Shown here piece by piece: positions 37,003 to 50,192 of a stretch of DNA of 64,000 bases (position 1 is its first letter; every line of letters starts with the position of its first letter). The position numbers were made by a program, and so were the translations under genes. The notes below the pieces were generated by a model. That model was given only the letters and a program-made list of their open reading frames with translations. It had not been told where the DNA came from and ran no database searches. The DNA lies in assembly GCA_002914805.1 (NCBI GenBank), contig JXTB01000120.1, forward strand, positions 559,738 to 623,737. The letters run 5' to 3'. The stretch is from Parasponia andersonii. Lineage: Eukaryota > Streptophyta > Magnoliopsida > Rosales > Cannabaceae.

Positions 37003-37839
37003 TTATATTAGATTCATGTCACAAATATAACAGTTTCAAGCTTTGAAAAAAAAGAGTATAATAATTTCCAATTTTGACCTTGTCTCTGCATCTTCCGCTC
37101 ACTATAGCTGTTGGGAAATATTTAGCAACGGCCCTCACGGCCTTTCTCATCTGAAACACCAGTAAACATAAGTTAACTATAACACCCAATATGTCAAAAT
37201 TTGGACAAAGAAGCCAAAAACAAAAATAAAAAATGAAGCAGATCGAGGAGATTATAATAGACCTCATTGGACATGAAAGCTCGATCCGGGTCTTCAACAA
37301 TGGGAGAGAGTGTACCATCATAGTCAAGAAACATCACAATCTGCTTTCCTTTGGAAGCATTTGTTATCTGTTCGAACATGCTCAAAGCCGAAGGATGACG
37401 AAGCTATTTTCGATACAAACATTCGAAAAAGGAAAAGATTAAGACCAAGAAAATCATCAAAGGGATCCACCATTATTTGTTAAGAGTACTACAAATATTA
37501 TTAAGTACTCACTGTCCAAGCGCTTTTGTACTCTTCGGTTTCCGAAAGTGAAGCATTAGTAGTAGTAGTAGTAGTAGTAGTAGTAATGGATTTGACAACA
37601 CGTGGAGGAGAAGAAGCTCTCATGGAATCAACCCAAGAGCTGATCCTAGCACCGGTACCGGTCCCGCCACCGGTTTCGAGCCTCTGGAGCTTATTCCGGG
37701 AAATGGTGATACACCCACCAGCGGGTGTAGATAGCAATTTTGGAACAACCGAAGAGAACAAAGACTGGTTATTTGGTACGGTAGCCACAGCAATTCCCAG
37801 CCCTTTCACATCCGAAACAACCACATTTTGGTTAGTCAT
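35310..37839 (-). CDS. TPP: Trehalose-6-phosphate phosphatase (TPP), 11 coding exons
   Basis: Removes phosphate from trehalose-6-phosphate, the second step of trehalose synthesis, so it sets the level of this sugar signal. Exons on the minus strand: 37513-37839, 37263-37403, 37079-37150, 36863-36955, 36674-36730, 36466-36567, 36273-36350, 36092-36161, 35887-35957, 35495-35587, 35310-35372. They join in frame to 388 residues plus stop TAG, a normal plant TPP length. HAD motifs: [11 protein letters not shown] with Asp136 (nucleophile) and Asp138, IVSGR at 172-176, Lys299/302 in IKWDKGKAL, and [10 protein letters not shown] at 327-336. The family blocks [10 protein letters not shown] and [10 protein letters not shown] are also present. 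Residues 1-109 are the variable plant leader, with nine Thr in a row at 86-94. Nine introns are GT-AG; intron 10 is GC-AG. No stop or shift is seen. Start ATG 37837-37839 is the first ATG in this frame. Confidence 0.95.
35373..35494 (-). other. GC-AG intron 10 of the TPP gene
   Basis: The junction reads CCGAG|GCAAGA at the donor and ATGTAG|GTTAAG at the acceptor. If the donor were not used, exon 10 would run on into RKNLNHR, unlike the family. With it, PSE joins [13 protein letters not shown], the expected TPP C-terminus. GC donors of the form AG|GCAAG are a known minority class in plants. Confidence 0.85.
37558..37584 (-). repeat. Trinucleotide microsatellite coding nine Thr in TPP exon 1
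   Basis: Nine ACT codons in a row (TAG units on the plus strand) encode Thr86-94, between the variable leader and the start of the catalytic domain. The period of three keeps frame when unit number changes. Confidence 0.95.
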
Positions 37840-37867
37840 TTTGCTCCACCTTAGTCAAACTCAATCC

Positions 37868-38154
37868 CCTGCACATTTGTGTATATACATATATATATAT
37901 TTTAAAAAAAAACTATATGTTAAAACCTCGCATTATAGAAGCTTATAAGAATCAATAAAACCAACCCATTCGAAAAAAGTTAAGTTTATACTGACCCGAA
38001 AAATTACTTGATGAATTAGAGGAAAGAGAGGCAGAGAATAATAGAAGAGAAACAGAGGAAAAAGATAAGAAAACAGAGGATTTTTTTGAAGATGTGGGTA
38101 CTGGTTTGAGAAGCTCATGGGAGAAGGTATATATATATATATATATATATATAA
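37868..38154 (-). promoter_or_regulatory. Probable TPP leader, leader intron and TATA region
   Basis: Above the ATG, an acceptor-like TGTGCAG ends at 37869 and a donor-like CA|GTATAA lies at 37991, so an intron of about 122 bases in the 5' leader is likely. Further up is a CT-rich stretch (about 38000-38090), common in plant leaders, then a (TA)n run (38128-38154) that could serve as the TATA element. The start of transcription is not known; this is inference from spacing and composition. Confidence 0.45.
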
Positions 38155-38159
38155 GAACC

Positions 38160-40281
38160 TCAAAAGAAAAAGGAGATAAAAATTAAATAAATAAATAAAG
38201 TTGTAAATCACACGCGCACTAAGCTTACAAGTCACACAACCAGGTCGCCTTGTCAATTAATAATAGCGTTTCTTAGCACTAACAGACGAAACAACCAACC
38301 TTACTGTTTCTTTAGGCACCTGTACTTTTCGGCCATACAACACAAATTTTTTCGTTTACTTTATAAAGTAGAGGTTCGTAGCTAACAAAACAAAAACAAA
38401 ATAGTCTTTTTTTTTTTCTTATTAGGGTGGAATAAGATTTTGAAACGGGGACATTTGATGTTGCTTATATAGGATTAAGATTGTGAATACACACATAGAT
38501 CGAGTGTACGTACACCATGTGTACTAATTTTCGTACAAATGTTATGATTAAAAATCTTAAACATAAATGTGATATAGTAAGAAAAGATGATTGTAGAACT
38601 TAATTTTTAACTTTATGGTGAAACGCATGCATTATAGAACCAAATGGAGGGTCACTACGTAGCAAGAGATTAAGATTTTTTCAGTTGTGATTAAAGAAGA
38701 AAGGGACCTTGTTGCACTGGCGCTATCTAGGAGCACTAATTAGAGAAAATAAAGAGGAAGGACCATTTGAAGCTAGCCCACTTTTTCCATGTTAAATATA
38801 TCTCCTTTGAACTATGAGGACATCTAAAAATTGGCAACAGAATTTTTTTTTTTTTTCAAATTTTTATTTTATTTTTCATTACATGACATTATTGGCAAAA
38901 CTATGATGTGGAATAGGAGTTTAGTGCCATGATGTGGAATAGGAGTTTAGCATGTGTCTCATGTTTAAGAACCAGATTATAGGTATCTTTTTTCTTGTTT
39001 TTTTTGTTTTCCCTGTAAAGCTACTATTCAGTCGCACTAGCTCAGGCACGGAAAAGCATGGACCAAAATTGTTATTGCATGTTTAATTAGTGACCAGCTG
39101 ATTATTACTACTACTAGAATAGTGGAAAGTTTAAGATGAAGGGACATTAATGGATGTAGATTGCATATAAATATCTTCTTCAATTAGTTATTTTACAATC
39201 ATATGGTAAATTGATCAAATATAGCACAATGATTTATGTATCTCATAAGAAAAAACGGAACCCTTGTACTATTGCCTAACTTATTGTCCACGTGAATATT
39301 CTTAACTAGTTTAAGAGATATTTCTTAGCGGTCAAGGAACCAGACCAGCCTTTTCTTTAAAAATAAATAAATAAATATATATATATATATATATATTGTG
39401 AACACATACGTGTGAATGTATATGGAGACGGTGTGCAGACTACGTACAAATTACGTGCAATCCGAGTGAAGAGATGGAGAATATCTTTATATTTGTGTCA
39501 AAAATGTGTATAAGGTATTACTTGTATAAAATACATATTTATCACATATAAATAGCATATTATACATGGTAATAATGTAAAGATTTGATAGAGAGATTGA
39601 TATATCTAAACTTGTAAATAGAGGCTTTTATTTCTTCATCCTAGAATATATAATATGCCAGGTATTTCATTTTTCTGGAGAAATTTATTTTTTTGTTTTT
39701 TTTTTCTTTCAAGGATTAGGGAGGTGGGAGTTCTCTTATTTGCTTGTACAAAAAGGATGATTGTTCAAAGAGAAGAGAAAGATATAAGTGAGAGACTGCT
39801 TGAGTTTATATATGATCAGGGTTGTGAGTAAATATTTGTAAATACCTGTAAGAAATTTTGTCCTTATAGTGAAAAATTATTAGTAACTTTGTGGACGTAA
39901 CGTAAGTTGAGTGAACTACATAAATTTTGCGTCTTATTATTTGTTTTATTCCTGCATTTATTTCTGATATAACTGTTCACATATACAGTACTATTTACAT
40001 GTACGATAACAATATATATATATATATAGATACCAATCCAGTAGGTATTATTGTTTTTAACTATTTATAGATATTATTTTGTCTAATTAAAATTCATTAT
40101 GCACGTATTTTCATAATAAAAGGTGGAGAAAGAAAAATATTAAGTAATAAGTATTTATTTCTTTTCAATTACACAAATATATTATAGCCATTGGATAATA
40201 ATAAAAAATACTTATAGTTAAAAAAAAATAAGAAAGCCAAATTAAATGCTTTCATAGTGCGTAGTATAACAAGAATTTTAG

Positions 40282-40317
<36 letters not shown>

Positions 40318-42538
40318 TATTTTATTTTGGTGCAAACTATGAGCCCTTAAGCCTAATAAGTTCAACCAATGATTGCAGAGCCCCGAGACCGCCCCTTGTA
40401 AAGGGTTACTGAAACTAGCAGCTCCGACTTAACATAATATTGTTTGAATGAAAACCAGCAACATTTTAAAATTTTCTTCCTCTCCGTGAATATAATTGTT
40501 ATGCCTTCTGCCTTTTTTATACACATACAATTAATTAGAAAATGTATTCGTACTTTTCTATATGGAATTTAGTGCTTTTATGTCCCCAATTTTCATATTT
40601 TGTCCACACTAAAGTGTTGTACTCCTCTCAAAGTTACTCTCTTAGGTTTAATAAATTTCTTAATTAATTCTTTGATTCCATACTCTTAACTTGACCATAT
40701 AAGTTTTCATATACAATTCAGCCTTTTTGAATAATATACTGGATATTGGTCAACATTGTTGAATTTTGGAGGCACCTATATACTTAATAATGATTAAAAA
40801 TAATTAAAAATAATTTTAAAAGAAAAAAAGAGCCGGTGCTCAAAAACCCTTTTCCTTGCGGAATGAAAGTTGAAATTAGAATTTTCCTCGCTCTTTCTAG
40901 GTAACTGCCTATGATTTGTGCTGTTTGCCGAACGTTCTTTTAGGGACCGATAAATTGTTGAATTTTCCCGACAATTCCCAGGCATTTGTTTATTTGATCT
41001 TTTTTCCTGGTCTAATTTAAATAATCTCATATCATATGCTTGTTAATTTACATGGTGACTAGAAATTGTGTGAGAGACCTACGACACAAGCCGAGTTGTA
41101 CAATTATTATTATTACTAATTAGTATAGAAAACTACATACGCAGCTGCTAAGTCAATAATTGAGCTGAAATTTCATTCGTCATGCATGTATGTCCTTCTT
41201 GCGTTTTTTAGAGTCTCTAGGAAAGCATATATAAGATGGTTCGTGGTAACTTTCGTCTTAGAGATTAATAATCTAATATTGCTTGAACTTCTTTTTCGGT
41301 CGTCGTCGCCTTCTACAATATTTTCATTTTCTCTTAATAACGTAAGGAATCTTATTCTTATTCTTTTTTTATTTTATTTTTACTATCTTGGATGTTCTTT
41401 CTTGTTTCCTTGTGCTGATTTGGTTCCCTTTTCTACAGTCAACGGAGAGATCAATGTCTTTAAGTTTTATAGCCAACCCCATGTGAAGCAGAAGTAAAAT
41501 TTCAACACTAATGTACATAAAGAGTTCTCAAAAAGAAAAGAGTTAGGCAAAGCTAATTAAAGAAATATTAGGGATCGGTGAAATGTTTGAAACAAGGCGC
41601 TAGGAGTTATAAATGGAATAACTTATCAATTAAGAAAGCTTCTTCATCAGCCCTCACAATATACATTTTTTTTTTTCTTTTTTGGAAAAAATTCTCTCTT
41701 CTCGATCTTCTATAGGGGTTTCTACTAGTTGTCTTATCTCTCAGGGAACAAAATTGGGCAATGGTTCCGTCTAGTCATGATTAGGTTCCAGGAACTTGAG
41801 AGGTTTTCTCAGTTCTTGACTACTTTAATTAGAATAATTGCCATTGTTGTTACATGAGTCACGATTCTCATAAATCAGTGAAACGAAGAATTATGAGAGG
41901 GAAAAAAAAAAAAACCTAACAAATTGTGTTTTGCCACATTTTATTCTTCTAATATTGCAAAAAAAAAAAATCGAAAGATTCTTATTATGTTCCTATCAGG
42001 ACCAATTTCTTTTAATAACACACGAATATAATTTTTTTGGACGGAAATCTTATACACCAGAGATTTTCCACATGCGCAACATTTAAAAAAATAAAGAAAT
42101 AAAGTGGTACTGCAAAAATAATAACTTGAACTATATCGTATTTATACAGTTTTGACCATATTTTTTTGGCTCGTACAAAATTATATCTTCGTATTTAAAA
42201 TTTCTGAAAATGTCTACATTTTTGTGCAAATTGAGCGATTTTTGTTGATTATTTTAAATTATTTTCAATAAATTTTAATTATTTATTAGGAAAAACAAGA
42301 TATCATTAATTTGACTTCCTTATTTATTACTGAGGAATATTTTAGTCAATTATATATAAATGATAAATATTTATAAATTTTCAACATAGAAATATAATTT
42401 TGCATAAGACAAAAAATATGGTTAAAATGTAAAAAGGTCACAGTTTAGTTTTTTTTGTCAGATTTTTTTTCTCAATTACCCAATAAAAATAAAAATAAAA
42501 AGTACAGTATTACATATATATATATAGGGATATATATG

Positions 42539-42581
<43 letters not shown>

Positions 42582-45303
42582 TGCCTGAGAGAACAGAGTA
42601 TGCATAGTCATGTTGGTAAAACATAAACGCAAGGAAATTATCTTAGGAAGAGACTATATGAAAGTAAGCATCGTACAAGTCAATTAAACGAGTTGAGTAA
42701 ACAACATCATATACGTGCAACTTCCAAATCCTTTTAGCAATCAAAGTGGGGTATGTCTAGTTAATAGCTAGGCAATAAGACAAACTGACCTAAACTATTA
42801 TATGCTCAGCGAAAAAAAATGAATAAATAAAAATCATTTACGATCTTGGCCAGTATTGATTAAAATTTCAAATTTAGCCTTTTCTTTCCTTTTCGTCTTG
42901 TGTTATAGAATTGTTAATTATAGTCACTGCAAGTCTTTTCTTTTCTCTTTCATTTTCGGGCTCATGACTGTGCTGATTGCAAGTTGAAGGACGACTTCTA
43001 TGCTTTTTTGTGTCATCTAATTATTTATTTTTTGTTGGCTTGCAACAACAACATTGTTATTTTTAGTTTTGTTTTCTTTCTTTTTTCAATTGTTTTCTCC
43101 TCTCACATTGCCCGGAGAGTGATGATGAAATTGAAGGCCTTTTATTGCTTAGTGGCTTGTGACTACGAACTGTAACGTTGCCTTCAACAGAAAATTATAG
43201 AAATTATTATAGGAATGTTGATTTCAATAGAAAATGCCAATTAAATATACAACCATGGCCATAATAAACGACGTACGTACTTTTTCAACTAATAATAAGT
43301 TGACATCTTAAATTATGTGGTTTTTTTTTTTTAAATCATGTAATCTAAAGTTAACATATAATTGGACTCGTAAATTATGTAGTTCTTTTTTAAATGTGAC
43401 CAAATATGTAACTAGTTAAAATTCAAAAACTTATTTTGTAATGTCTACAAGGTATCCCTCTTTACCATGTCGTGTATCTAAACATCTATTTTCTTTATTT
43501 TTGGTTAGCTTCATGTACTTTAAAATCTGGTCACATTTCTCCGTGGTCGGTTCCTACTTCCTTGGACTTTTTCAACTACTTTATTTCTGTGTACTTTACT
43601 GTTTTGGGGACTTTCTGGCAATCAAATTTCAATTAAGTGTTTAGTTAAACAATTTTCAATTGCATAACAATAGTTATTTAAATAATTCTCCACCAATATC
43701 TTTGTTAGCCCCAAAACATAGTTAATAAAATTAAAATGTTGACTCTTAAGCTGTTCTTCTAGTCAAAGTTTCCTTTATGTCAAAATACCTCTATAGTAAG
43801 CTGTACAAAAATACCTTAAGTATCTAAATATATTTTGTAAAAGTTTCTAGAGGCCCTCCTTGGGACTTTTAGAGAATAAAGTGTAAAAATGGAGCAATAG
43901 AATTGGATTACAAAAGCAAGATGTCTTTCCTCATAAATATTCAAATGAAAAAACTCAAAAATAATATTCTTTTTCTCAAATCTTTATTTTTGTCACTGCA
44001 ATGTTCTAATCATAAAGATTATGAAACGAGCTCTTGGGGGAAAAAGAAAGGATAATAGTAAAAGGATGAGAAAGGATAATAGTAAAAGGATGAGATTCTT
44101 TCTCGAGGCATCAAGGTACGTACCAACCAATATATATTGAAAGTGGCCGGTTCGGTTTATGTACTAGAATTTCTCCTTTTATCATGTTTATCATATTCGA
44201 TCAATGCACCAAAAGTATTACTATAGATATAGATTCGAAATCTATAGGTTAGCTGAATAAAATTCTTATTATCGAACACATATGATTGAGACATACATGA
44301 GTATATGTATATGTAGATTCCATGCACTAAATCTGCCATTTTCCCCCTTTCATAAAATAAAACATGTCAATTTGATGATATCTGCCAAGTGGAAGTCTTT
44401 CGCACAAGTTTCTTAAACAGTAGTAAAGAACTTATGCATTATCAGATTTATAATTATTCTCCGTTTTCTTAATATAAACAAATTGATTATTATTGAGCAA
44501 CTTTTGAGTGAATGATTAGAAAAAATTTATAACCTTCTTGGGATGAGAGTCAAGAGAAACCAACCAAACTCTATGCCCATATAATGCTGGTAGTCAGTGA
44601 TAGTTGGTTTGAGTTCAAGGTCGGCCACTTGAGAAGATTTGTCCCAAAATAGAAAGGGCAATCTTTGGAGCTGTATAAAAATGGGCAAAAGAAGAAACAA
44701 AACCAACTGAAATAACTGCAACCCAGAAACAAATAGACCTACTAATGACTTTCAGTTTTTTGAAAATGGGCCCCCACCAGGGGAGAGAAAAACCAGACGC
44801 TGCAAGCATGGGCCACCGTTTTTCTTTATTTCATTTCTTTTTTTTTTTTGGATCTTTTCTGTGATGCGACATCTTAGGACCCACAAATCGTGCCCATAGT
44901 GCCAAGCCCACTTAATGATTTATTTACCCACCACCCCCAACTGGCCACTCATCTCTAATTACCCTATCCCCACCACCACCACTTCCACCACCATCAACTT
45001 CCTCCTCTTTTTCTCTGCATCTTGATGCCCTTTAAAAAATACTTACCTTAAAAAAAAAAAAAAAACACTTAGACTGAGTACTGAGTAGTAGATTTTAAGG
45101 AACAAAAAAAAGTACTCTTTAAGTCTTATTTAGCCTCCAGTGGGTAGGTTTAGACCCAATACATTTGGCTTTACATTTCATTAGGGAGCTAGCAAGATTG
45201 GTTTTATATTTTTCCAAACTTTTGCTTTATCTCATGTTGAAATACGCTAATGAATGTTCCAAAGTAAAACTCAATGTCTTTGAAATTATATTCTCCAGAG
45301 CCA
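38160..45303. other. Intergenic, no gene supported
   Basis: AT-rich sequence with no recognisable coding region; open frames of 60-103 codons (for example 41186-41497, 43441-43644) have low-complexity hydrophobic translations. Contents noted: (AT)n at 42541-42579, a 24-base direct repeat at about 44046-44093, and MITE-like segment 40050-40225. A more GC-balanced stretch at 40820-41020 contains GAGCCGGTGCTC. The frame 40794-41030 (minus) in it is polar (NCRENSTIYRSL), but I do not recognise it. Confidence 0.55.
40050..40225. repeat. Possible MITE copies (with 35625-35835, 34600-34760, 29655-29830)
   Basis: The ends TTTAACTATTTATAGATATT and AAAAATACTTATAGTTAAA are near inverted repeats. The core (ATTATCCAATGGCTATAAT on the minus strand) resembles ATTATCTAACGACTATTATAA near 29710 and the reverse complement near 35780, so up to four related short elements may be present. 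AT-richness weakens the case. Confidence 0.3.
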
Positions 45304-45308
45304 CGTAG

Positions 45309-46129
45309 TGTTGGAGCGGTTTCTCACCAGCCGTCCACGTGTCTCGAACTGCTGACGCTGTACTCTCCAACTGTCCACGTGCCCTTACTGTCTCAAAGCT
45401 CTCTGAACTCCAAGCAAGATCGGAGAGGCGGGGTTGGCTACCTGCAAATACTCTCCGATGCTTAAGTCAGTGGTTTATCTTTGTGTTGGGTAGCAAGGAA
45501 AATATTTCAGTATGAATATCTCTATATCTTTCTTGTTCACAGACTTTTTTATATATATCAGTTTTTTAAGCGTACATACCCCTCTCAGGAACGCATGGCT
45601 TTTTTATATGTAGTCCTGAGATAGTGAACCGCATGGTTCTCAATCTCGGAATAAGTACCTTTCACCTCAAGATCTTTTTCAACGGTCACGGTCCGAGATT
45701 TCTGTCATCTCCTCTGTGCTACCATGGCCTGATTTTCGCCGCCTCCTACGGCCTCAATCTGTCAGGAACAAGATTTGGGCAAATCGCCGTTCTGTCAGGA
45801 CAGCTTGTCCCTGGCACACACACCTACCCAGGATCGCATTAAATGTTCTGTCTGGGTCTGGAGCCATGGGTTGCTTTCCATTGTATTTAGTCTGAGGACC
45901 CTTGGGGCTTCCGACCCCCAGCTGTTGAGGTAAGGGCCGCTGTTCCCAAATGGCAGACCCTTGGGGCTTCCGACCCCCAGCTGTCGAGGTTAGGGCCTGA
46001 CTGGGCCGAACCGTCTGGGATCAGTGATGAATTCGGCCCTAACCTTGGAAGGCCCAATGGCCGATTGTGAAATCACGTGCGATCTGCGTGGCCTTCTTCG
46101 TGGCATAAGGTTCGAGAACGGGTCCCACA
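45309..46129 (-). mobile_element. Solo LTR of a Tat-like element related to E, antisense
   Basis: In the plus direction it starts TGTTGGAGCGGTTTCTCACC and ends GAACGGGTCCCACA. On the minus strand these are TGTGGGACCCGTTC and CGCTCCAACA, the ends of element E's LTRs. Flanks are CGTAG (45304-45308) and CATAG (46130-46134), a 5-base duplication with one change. At 821 bp it is close to E's LTR length, but the body is clearly diverged. It holds an internal direct repeat of about 40 bases with period 59 (from 45897 and 45956). No internal region follows, so it is a solo LTR left by recombination. Confidence 0.8.
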
Positions 46130-46134
46130 CATAG

Positions 46135-49100
46135 GTATATGTACCTACGCTTTATTGTTTGTGACATCTTCTACTTAGATAAGGTGATAAATAAAGTACA
46201 TGTGGTAGCGCATTCTTCAAAAGATTTCTCCCTTTACTATCATTTTAATTTGGTGGTTAAGCGCATAATTATAGGGCACTTTTGATAAAGCTTCCAATAT
46301 TGATGGCTTTGGCTCGTTAATTCCCTCTTTTGTAGATGTGAAGGATTTCTCCTAGCTAGTTTTCTCTTCGAGTGTTTCTTCCTTTTTAAAGTTTTTTAAT
46401 GTGAATTAAAATCAGCCTAATTGTACTTGATACGAATGGGAACATCCTAAGAACATAATTATTACTATAATTTTAAGTATCTTCAAGAAGTTAGGTTAAG
46501 ATAACACATTGATTCCCCTTTAATTTCTTAAAAAGATCCCACAAATCCCACGGATGTTCATGTTGGTTAGTGCCTATGGCACTAACTAGTATGGTCCAAA
46601 GTAGAATCGATTGCTCCGCAGTACTATCAATAAGGGATATATAATATCTGAGAATCTCACACTCTTATAATATGTGGTTTATTGTGATACCGTCTCAACT
46701 CTAAAAGCAAAATAATATATATACATATATATATAAATAGACACAATTGAGAAACTTAATACTGAAATAGGAAACTAAAATTCTTGCTACTCAAATTAAA
46801 TAAATTCTAATAATAACAATTCTAGATAATAATATAATTTCTTACTTTATTCTATTCTCATTCCTCGTCATTATTTCCGTTGTTTGAATACTCGACTCAA
46901 AATGAGTTAAAACTCAAATAAGATACTTCAATATAATTTACCATTAATTTAGAAGTAAGCTTTATAATATTGTAAACTAAATAAAAGGGTAGTCAACACT
47001 CGAAGGCCATTATAGTTGTGTTGTTTACTTACTGATTTCTTGAGACAATGGTTGAGTCATGAGGCCTAGCCAATATTACTTGGGGGAACCACTCAATCTA
47101 AAGTTGGGATTGTCCTTGAGTTCAATGAAACTCATTGAATATTAAGTTCTAGAACAGCACTTGATCAAAACTTATGTATTTAATTTGCTCCTGGATACCT
47201 TAAAAGACTTAAAACATTTTAGCCGCATCCATTATGGTACTTTTAGGGTCCCGTTTCCCATATTTCTGATATCCTACTAGAACTTTCTTATGTGATTAGG
47301 GAGTTTTTCCATTATATTGTTTTGAAGATGATTTGGACACTTCAGTCTATGAATACATAGTTTTTAATAAATTTAAAATATACTCTTTATCGGACAATAT
47401 AAAAATGGGACATATGCAACTCTGTCTTTATATTGTTAATGATCCAATCCAAATTAAATGTCGATTCATGATACAATCATAGATTACCCATTGCTTTTTT
47501 TTCCTCACTCTTAAATAATAATTCATACTAGTTAATAGTAAGTTACACAACCGATTTGCTACATAAATGCGCCTCTTAAAATGCAAAGAGTCATTGAATC
47601 CTCCTTTGGGCCCTTCCCAGTGCAAAAGGACAGGTAACCTTTTCCATATATCCAAGAAGTTTAGATCTAATAATTTTCTCAATATACATATAGAGGAGCG
47701 GTACTTTGACGCGTTTTATCAATTACAGCCCTCAATCTCCGTGAGTTTCATTGTGAGGCTGATAAGAATGGAGAGCTCTGTAACACAACGCAACCTATCA
47801 AAAAAAAAAAATCCATCCAACGGAATAAGGTTTTTCAGATTTGATCAAATGCTGAAACTTCTTCTTATTTTTCTGTTTTTCGTTTATTACTTTAAGATCT
47901 TAATGTAGTAACTTCAACATGATTGAGTTAAAAGAATATAATCCATGTTATAGTAGTTGATTTATAAAATAAAAAAATATAAAATATAAAATTAAAATAA
48001 ATAAAAAAGATATTGACATATATATTTGTGAAGCATTTCAATGAGAACTTTAGAACCTAGCTTCACGGTCCCTTCCAACAAATTAAGGAGTTCATATATT
48101 TTCCCATTTAATTTTTTCCCTTCTCATTTCTTCAATTTGTGATGAGTCCAATCTTTTAATATCTGCAAGCAGTTCTTATGCAATATATACATATTTTTGT
48201 AAAGTGAACATATGAAATTGACTGACACTTTCAAACCGTTTTGGAACTTTCTTTTTCTCCACATATTAAAATATCTTACATTTCCATTGCTCCTCCCCAC
48301 CCACCCCCCCCCCCCCCAAAAAAAAAAAACTTTATTTCTTATCTTTTTCTTTTATTTTATCCCCACGTTCTAATGATATAGACTAATGAAAATTTGATTC
48401 GCAAATGAAATTATACCTGACAAAAAAGATAAACCCCATTTTCCCTTGCCCCATTATTTTCAAATAATGCAAAACTAATTAGTGTGTGGAACTTAAAGGA
48501 CATTTTGGCATAATAAGGTCCGAGTCAAAATGATTCACATATAGTAATATATACACACATAATATTATGGGGAATGTACAATCATTGTACAATTGAACCA
48601 TTTGTTTTAGATTCTTTTCAAGTCCCATTTGGAGGAATCAATTATCAAAACCAAGCTCCCATATCTAGACGTAACATAATAAAGTTAAACTACGATTTGA
48701 TTTGGCAGCTCTCACCCTCAAGCAAGCTAGCTAGCTCCCTCTGCGCATGTTCTGATTAGATCTATGCTCACCAGTCTTGTACTATATGACAAGATTGACA
48801 AGTGAAAGTTCAAGTGCCAAATGTACTCCATATATACATAGTTCTTTTTTGTAAGCTTTGTTCCACGTGCTTAATAATTACAACCCAAAAAATTGGTACT
48901 CAAAATATTTATTAATTTTTAATGAAAGAAAAGAAAAAAGGGGGAAGTCTGAGGCTTGGAATGTTTTAGGATCCTTCATATTTCCAAAATGTTTAGTCCT
49001 TAGGAAGTCGTCTTCCTTGGCACAAGGACGACCTCATAAAGATTTCGTTTTTTTACAGGTGGCTGATCGAGTACGCATGCATAGAATTGGAGAAGAAAGA

Positions 49101-50187
49101 AACAAAATAAAAGGACGTGGAAAGACGTTTCTAGCTCCTGGTATTTGGGTATCAAAATTCAAAGGGCACTGGCACACAGGTTTGTGAGAGACTAGGATAC
49201 CTACATCAATATTCAATCCATTTTTTCCTCATATTTTTCTTTTAATTATTAAGGGGAAACTTCCTCCTGTGACAAACCATTAACAATATAAAACAGAAAA
49301 TCTTTTGTTTCTTCATTTGGTCTTTTCCTCTTAACAAATTTTGATTTGGTCTATAGTACGCAAAGCTTCTTATTACACGAAATTATTATTATTGATTTCA
49401 TTCTTTACCTTATTCCTCGTTTGGAGAATAATTCCGTCTAAAAAGTCCCATTTGAAATTGAAAAAGAAAAAAGCTATTATCTACTGTTCTTTAAAGTTTC
49501 CCTTGAGATATGGATCCTTTCACAAAGTGATTGGCATATATAATCATTGATTTTCGTTATATGGGATCAAATTTGCATGATCTGCATGTTGTGCTACTAG
49601 ATATAATGATACGAATCGATATTGATTAGAATTTCTTATATCTCAACCGACTGCTTATTTCTTATAACAACTTTTTATACAGCAGCTAGCTAGCTTCATT
49701 TTTTGCATTAGGGGAGAGAGAATTTGGAACCAGATCTTAAACGTATAAGAACATGAATCTAGCTAAGAGAGATAGAGTACGCCTATACTTTAACTTTCTT
49801 TGGCATGCATTAATCAAAATCATAATATTCAAATTCGTTAGTGGTATACTAATTGTCTTCCCCTTATGGCCTTATCATAAGCTGGTTGTGCCGACTAAAA
49901 AGTTGAAAGAACACTCCATGGAATCGCAATCACTAGTGATGCCATGCCACCACACATATTATTGTACTATATTCTATATCCCGTAGGGTCTTCTTTTTTG
50001 GCCTTCTCAGTTTTGTTTTAATGATATAGATATACAGTACTGGTACTGCATAACACTATAAGAGTATGCTATAAAAATTGAGAAAAAAGAATCGAGGGTT
50101 CTGTACACAGTGTCCCACAAACACAAGCGACTTTACGTCCCATTACATAGATGGATATCTAGACCTCCAACTAGGCAACTTGTAAAG
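46135..50187. other. Intergenic, no gene supported
   Basis: AT-rich. Open frames at 47428-47908 and 48858-49216 occur on both strands without any recognised domain. A C-then-A homopolymer junction lies at about 48305-48330. No tRNA or other RNA gene was recognised. Confidence 0.55.
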
Positions 50188-50192
50188 GGTAT

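Noticed and set aside
37526-37948. 140-codon plus-strand frame
   Set aside because: Antisense shadow of TPP exon 1, with a Val run opposite the Thr run.
40794-41030. Polar 78-codon minus-strand frame
   Set aside because: More balanced composition than its surroundings, but no family recognised and no splice continuation found; possibly part of an old mobile element.
47428-47908. Overlapping frames of 84 and 113 codons
   Set aside because: Overlap on both strands with no recognised motif or splice pattern; an organelle-derived insert was considered but not recognised.
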